Source of the DNA: CAIKZZ01 sp036742455
GTDB taxonomy: Bacteria > Pseudomonadota > Gammaproteobacteria > Steroidobacterales > Steroidobacteraceae
Reading direction: 5' to 3'
DNA: 64,000 nucleotides
Assembly: GCA_036742455.1 (NCBI GenBank)
Contig: DAINQU010000007.1
Span: 62,001 to 126,000, forward strand
Position numbers and translations under genes: made by a program. Position 1 is the stretch's first letter. Each line of letters starts with the position of its first letter. The notes under the pieces were generated by a model, which saw nothing but the letters and a program-made list of their open reading frames with translations, was not told the origin of the DNA and searched no databases. This document shows positions 60,880 to 64,000 of the stretch, one piece after another.

Positions 60880-62487
60880 ATGTACACCCGCTTTTTTGGG
60901 CTGACTGAAAAGCCCTTCGCCATCACCCCGGATCCGCGCTACCTCTATCTGAGCGAGCGTCACGCGGAAGCGTTAGCGCATTTGCTGTATGGCATTGATG
61001 AGGCGGGCGGCTTCGTGCAATTGACCGGCGAGGTCGGCACCGGCAAAACCACGACCGTACGGGGCCTCTTAGCAGAACTACCCGAGCACGCCGATATCGC
61101 CTTAATACTCAACCCGCGGCTCAGTCCGGTGGAGTTTTTGGCAACGATCTGCGACGAATTGCACGTCGAACTGCCCGTCTCGGCACGGCAGAGCATCAAA
61201 GAAATTGTCGACCGTCTGAACGTGTTTTTACTTGCTGCGCACGGTAGCGGCCGACGGGTCGTCGTGATCGTTGACGAAGCGCAACAGCTGTCTGCAGACG
61301 TCTTAGAGCAAGTGCGCCTGTTAACCAATTTGGAAACGGCGACGACGAAGCTGTTGCAAATTATTTTGGTGGGTCAGCCCGAGTTGCGAGACCTGCTGGA
61401 GCGCAACGATCTGCGCCAATTGGCACAGCGGATCACCGGTCGCTATCACTTGGACCCGCTCAGTGAAGACGAATCGGCCGCCTATATTCGCCATCGTTTG
61501 CGAGTGGCGGGCGCCACCGGCGATATTTTCACGCCGAGCGCGCTGCGCACGGCCCACCAACGCACCGGCGGCGTGCCGCGCCTGCTCAACGTGGTTGCCG
61601 ATCGCGCGCTCTTAGGTGCGTACACGCGCGAATCGCGGATGGTCACGCCGGATCTCGTTCGGGCGGCCGCGCGGGAGATCGGCGGCCCCGGTCGTATGGG
61701 CTGGCGCCGCGTGCGTCGTCTCGGGGCCGTCGTCGCCTTGATCGCGTGCGTTGCGATCGGCACTGCGCTCGTGATCCGGCATTCACCCGCGTTGACAACC
61801 CCTAAGGTGGGCACGGCCGCCCCTCTGCCGACACCCGCGCCCACGGCCGCGGCATCACCTCCTCCCAGTCTGAACGACTTTCTCGCGGCGCACGCCGCGG
61901 ACACCGATAACTCCGCAGCTTTTCAGGGATTGTTCGGACTGTGGCAGACCGCGCTGGATACCAACGCCGCGGCGGCGCCGGCGTGCGAGCAGGCGGCGGT
62001 CGCCGGCCTGGAGTGTCACGCCGACAAAGGCAGTTTCGCCGAACTGCGCCTCTATAACCGCCCGGCCATCCTGACGCTGGCGCTGCCGGATGGCGCGACA
62101 CGACAAGTCGTGCTCGCCGCGTTGGAGGATCAGAGCGCTCTGCTGCGGGCGGGCAGTGCGACCTTTAGGGTCGATCTGAGCGAACTCGAGCCCCTTTGGT
62201 TCGGCGATTACCTCATTCTGTGGAAACCCCCGGTCAGCCCGTCGGGGCTGATACGGCCGGGGACGCGCGGCCCCGAAGTGACGTGGCTGAAACAGCGCTT
62301 GGGGGACGAGACGGGCGCTGGACGGGCCGACGATGCGTACGACGCGGCCCTCAGCCGCGCGCTTTCCACTTTTCAGCGCGACCATCATCTCGCGAGTGAC
62401 GGCCTCGCAGGCACGAGGACGCAGCGCGTACTGGACGGCGCCTACCGTCAGGCCGAGGGGCCGCATCTGCACGGAGGAGTACTCTGA
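60880..62487 (+). CDS. ExeA/GspA-type AAA ATPase with peptidoglycan-binding domain
   Basis: A 535-residue protein that with GspB inserts the type II secretin through peptidoglycan. The AAA domain has FGLTEKPFAITPDPRYLYLS, LTGEVGTGKTTTVRGLL (Walker A), VVVIVDEAQQLSADVLEQVR (Walker B) and QRTGGVPRLLNVVADRALLG. One transmembrane helix follows (LGAVVALIACVAIGTALVI), then a Pro/Ala linker, and a C-terminal PG_binding_1 domain (LIRPGTRGPEVTWLKQRLGD, LSTFQRDHHLASDGLAGTRT). TATGAT at 60866-60871 lies 8 bases before the ATG with no ribosome site, so a leaderless transcript is possible. Confidence 0.93.
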   Translation: MYTRFFGLTEKPFAITPDPRYLYLSERHAEALAHLLYGIDEAGGFVQLTGEVGTGKTTTVRGLLAELPEHADIALILNPRLSPVEFLATICDELHVELPVSARQSIKEIVDRLNVFLLAAHGSGRRVVVIVDEAQQLSADVLEQVRLLTNLETATTKLLQIILVGQPELRDLLERNDLRQLAQRITGRYHLDPLSEDESAAYIRHRLRVAGATGDIFTPSALRTAHQRTGGVPRLLNVVADRALLGAYTRESRMVTPDLVRAAAREIGGPGRMGWRRVRRLGAVVALIACVAIGTALVIRHSPALTTPKVGTAAPLPTPAPTAAASPPPSLNDFLAAHAADTDNSAAFQGLFGLWQTALDTNAAAAPACEQAAVAGLECHADKGSFAELRLYNRPAILTLALPDGATRQVVLAALEDQSALLRAGSATFRVDLSELEPLWFGDYLILWKPPVSPSGLIRPGTRGPEVTWLKQRLGDETGAGRADDAYDAALSRALSTFQRDHHLASDGLAGTRTQRVLDGAYRQAEGPHLHGGVL

Positions 62488-63164
62488 TGTCGTTCATATT
62501 GGATGCCCTGCGCAAGTCCGAACACGAGCGCGAGCGGCGCATACTTCCGGGCATCGTTGAGGCACCCCGCGCGCAACGGTCCAACCCCACACTGCGGTGG
62601 ATCTTGGGGCTGATAGCCGCCGTGTTCGTCATGAATACGGCCGCGCTGCTCTATTTCCTGCTGCGTACGACACCCGTCGCCGCGCCTGCGCAGACGACGG
62701 TCACCGCCGCGACGCCGCAGGCGGTGGCGGCGACACCGCCTCCACAGGCCGGAACGGGCTCGGAGACTCCCCATGGACCTGTTCGGTCCTTGGCGGAGGA
62801 GGCCTTGGCGGCAGGCCGGACGGCGCCCTACACCGACGTCCCCCCCGTCAGTGCACACCCGGTTGCACCGCATCATGAGGCACCGGCACCGTCCGCGCCG
62901 CGGTCCGTCACGCCGACGGACACCTCCGTCGCCGGATTACCGACACGGCGGCAACTACCTCCCGCAGTGATGTCGGCTTTGCCGCCCCTCACGGTGGATC
63001 TGCACGTCTACAGCGCCGACCCTGCGCAGCGTTTTATGGTGATTTCGGGCCAACGTGCGCAAGAAGGGGGCACGGTTGCCGGCGGGATCGTCATCGAGAG
63101 AATCGTTCCCGATGGCGCGATCGCAGTCTTCCGCGGCACGCGCTTTTTGCTCACACGCGAGTAA
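62487..63164 (+). CDS. gspB: General secretion pathway protein GspB
   Basis: A 225-residue inner-membrane protein: cytoplasmic MSFILDALRKSEHERERR, which is the family's start, one transmembrane helix (WILGLIAAVFVMNTAALLYF), a long Pro/Ala/Thr-rich periplasmic linker, and a C-terminal domain with VDLHVYSADPAQRFMVISGQ and GGIVIERIVPDGAIAVFRG. It partners the ATPase encoded just upstream, sharing one base (TGATG). The other type II secretion genes are not in the window. Confidence 0.92.
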   Translation: MSFILDALRKSEHERERRILPGIVEAPRAQRSNPTLRWILGLIAAVFVMNTAALLYFLLRTTPVAAPAQTTVTAATPQAVAATPPPQAGTGSETPHGPVRSLAEEALAAGRTAPYTDVPPVSAHPVAPHHEAPAPSAPRSVTPTDTSVAGLPTRRQLPPAVMSALPPLTVDLHVYSADPAQRFMVISGQRAQEGGTVAGGIVIERIVPDGAIAVFRGTRFLLTRE

Positions 63165-63205
63165 AGTGAGCGGTTGCCGCGACGAGTGAGAGGGGGAATG
63201 ACGCT

Positions 63206-64000
63206 GTGGAACTGACTGCCGACGTTATCGGCCCGGGCGATCTCGCGCTGGCATTACGCGCGGGGGTACACCGACTGCTGGGCGCGCAAGAGCACCTGGA
63301 TCGGATCAATGTATTCCCAGTTCCGGATGGCGACACCGGCACCAACCTCGCGGCGACCGCGAGCGCGATACTGCCGGTCCTGACCGACGCCCCCAATCAT
63401 GTGGGTCGGCTGCTGGCAGCGGCGGCGGATGCTGCGCTGGATAGCGCGCGCGGCAATTCGGGCGCGATTCTGGCGCAGTGGCTGTTGGGCGTGTCCGATC
63501 GCGCGGCATCGGCGGCGTCACTGAATCGGCGCGGGTTCGCGGATGCCTTGAACGGCGGCGCCATCTACGCGCGGGAAGCCCTGAGCGACCCGCGCGAAGG
63601 CACGATACTGTCCGTGCTCACAGAGGTCGCTGCCGTCGTGGCAGCACAGGCCGATGTGCTGAGCTTTCCGGCGCTGTGCGCGCGTGCGGTGGGCGAGGCG
63701 CACGAGACCTTGGCGTCGACGCGCCACCGCCTCGACGTCTTGGAAAAAGCGGGGGTGGTCGATGCCGGCGCTGCCGGTTTCGTCGCCTTCCTCGAAGGCT
63801 TTAATGATTTTGTGCAAACCGGTCAGGTTGATGCGCTACCCGATGGATCGCAACTGCCCGTCTTTGAGCGCGAAGCGGCCGGTGGGGAAACGTCACTGGA
63901 ACATCGCTGGTGTACCGAATGCATGGTCTCCGGCGACGTCGACCGCAAAGCGCTGCGCGAGCGCTTGAGTGTGTTGGGCTCAAGCCTCGTCGTCGCTGGC
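63206..64000 (+). CDS. DhaL/DAK2-domain protein (FakA-like), partial at the right edge
   Basis: An open frame of 265 codons that runs off the window. It begins VELTADVIGPGDLALALRAG and has the nucleotide-magnesium loop INVFPVPDGDTGTNLAAT, then ALDSARGNSGAILAQWLLG, DPREGTILSVLTEVA and VLEKAGVVDAGAAGFVAFLE. This is the N-terminal DhaL domain of FakA/YloV proteins, which phosphorylate fatty acids bound to a FakB partner in Firmicutes; the gammaproteobacterial role is less clear. The start is GTG at 63206 with AGGGGG 10 bases upstream; the ATG at 63198 stops after five codons. Confidence 0.88.
   Translation, partial: MELTADVIGPGDLALALRAGVHRLLGAQEHLDRINVFPVPDGDTGTNLAATASAILPVLTDAPNHVGRLLAAAADAALDSARGNSGAILAQWLLGVSDRAASAASLNRRGFADALNGGAIYAREALSDPREGTILSVLTEVAAVVAAQADVLSFPALCARAVGEAHETLASTRHRLDVLEKAGVVDAGAAGFVAFLEGFNDFVQTGQVDALPDGSQLPVFEREAAGGETSLEHRWCTECMVSGDVDRKALRERLSVLGSSLVVAG

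Noticed and set aside
1..64000. tRNA, rRNA, CRISPR arrays, IS ends and prophage genes
   Set aside because: I found no GGTTCGAATCC-type T-loop in a tRNA context, no regularly spaced repeats, and no transposase, integrase or phage structural genes.

Overview
The window looks like chromosomal core DNA of a gammaproteobacterium, probably from the Xanthomonadales/Nevskiales side of the class. The reasons are the def-fmt-rsmB-DUF4390-ntrY-ntrX order, a sigma factor-DUF3619-DUF3106 operon, a split proton-translocating transhydrogenase, a Lys/Ala-rich TopA tail and an ExeA/GspB pair. The taxonomic call is inference from gene content. I saw no rRNA, tRNA, CRISPR array, prophage or insertion sequence. 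Three runs of exactly 100 N (40932-41031, 43126-43225, 45222-45321) show that this is a scaffold with gaps of unknown size.

Layout. 0-5.3 kb: hemN, then a divergent overlapping operon of a nucleoside phosphorylase-like protein, a bile-acid-symporter-family transporter and an acyl-CoA hydrolase/CoA-transferase. 5.3-12.9 kb: a 5'-3' exonuclease, an HNH nuclease, pntAA-pntAB-pntB followed by a dicarboxylate symporter, then a secreted cyclophilin and a YebC protein. 13-17 kb: an MFS_3 exporter and a five-gene sigma factor operon read leftward. 17-21.6 kb: priA, argS and a SPOR-domain protein. 21.6-30 kb: one long leftward operon, def-fmt-rsmB-DUF4390-ntrY-ntrX-MFS, whose NtrX has a degenerate ATPase and whose last gene appears to start at CTG. 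30-38.2 kb: LysM protein, smg, topA, then hemF-rlmJ-hemB-aroE. dprA, often found beside smg, is not here.

38.2-47.3 kb is the accessory part: two methyltransferases around an exostosin-like glycosyltransferase, a gap-broken BLUF photoreceptor gene, yajQ, a secreted phosphoesterase with a ribosome-site-sequestering stem and an in-frame amber codon, an OFA-family transporter, a gap-broken unknown ORF and a secreted GH32 beta-fructosidase. 47.4-53.6 kb holds an unusual zinc-ribbon SDR, a short ModE-like regulator, a secreted amidohydrolase, a predicted envelope protein, a 2-hydroxyacid dehydrogenase and a DUF2127 protein.

53.6-57.8 kb groups oxidative-stress functions: sodC, a Nudix hydrolase, oxyR, 6-phosphogluconolactonase (NADPH supply) and an OsmC-like peroxidase, with an EamA transporter. 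57.7-64 kb: a CDF metal exporter, a DUF3667 membrane protein, dinB, the ExeA-like ATPase and GspB, and the start of a DhaL-domain (FakA-like) gene that runs off the right edge.

Five convergent pairs overlap at their 3' ends, and many co-directional genes overlap by 1-8 bases, so the genome is tightly packed. The least conventional signals are at 41.86-41.98 kb (stem plus amber codon), 22.87 kb (CTG start), the NtrX ATPase, and the SDR lacking its catalytic tyrosine.
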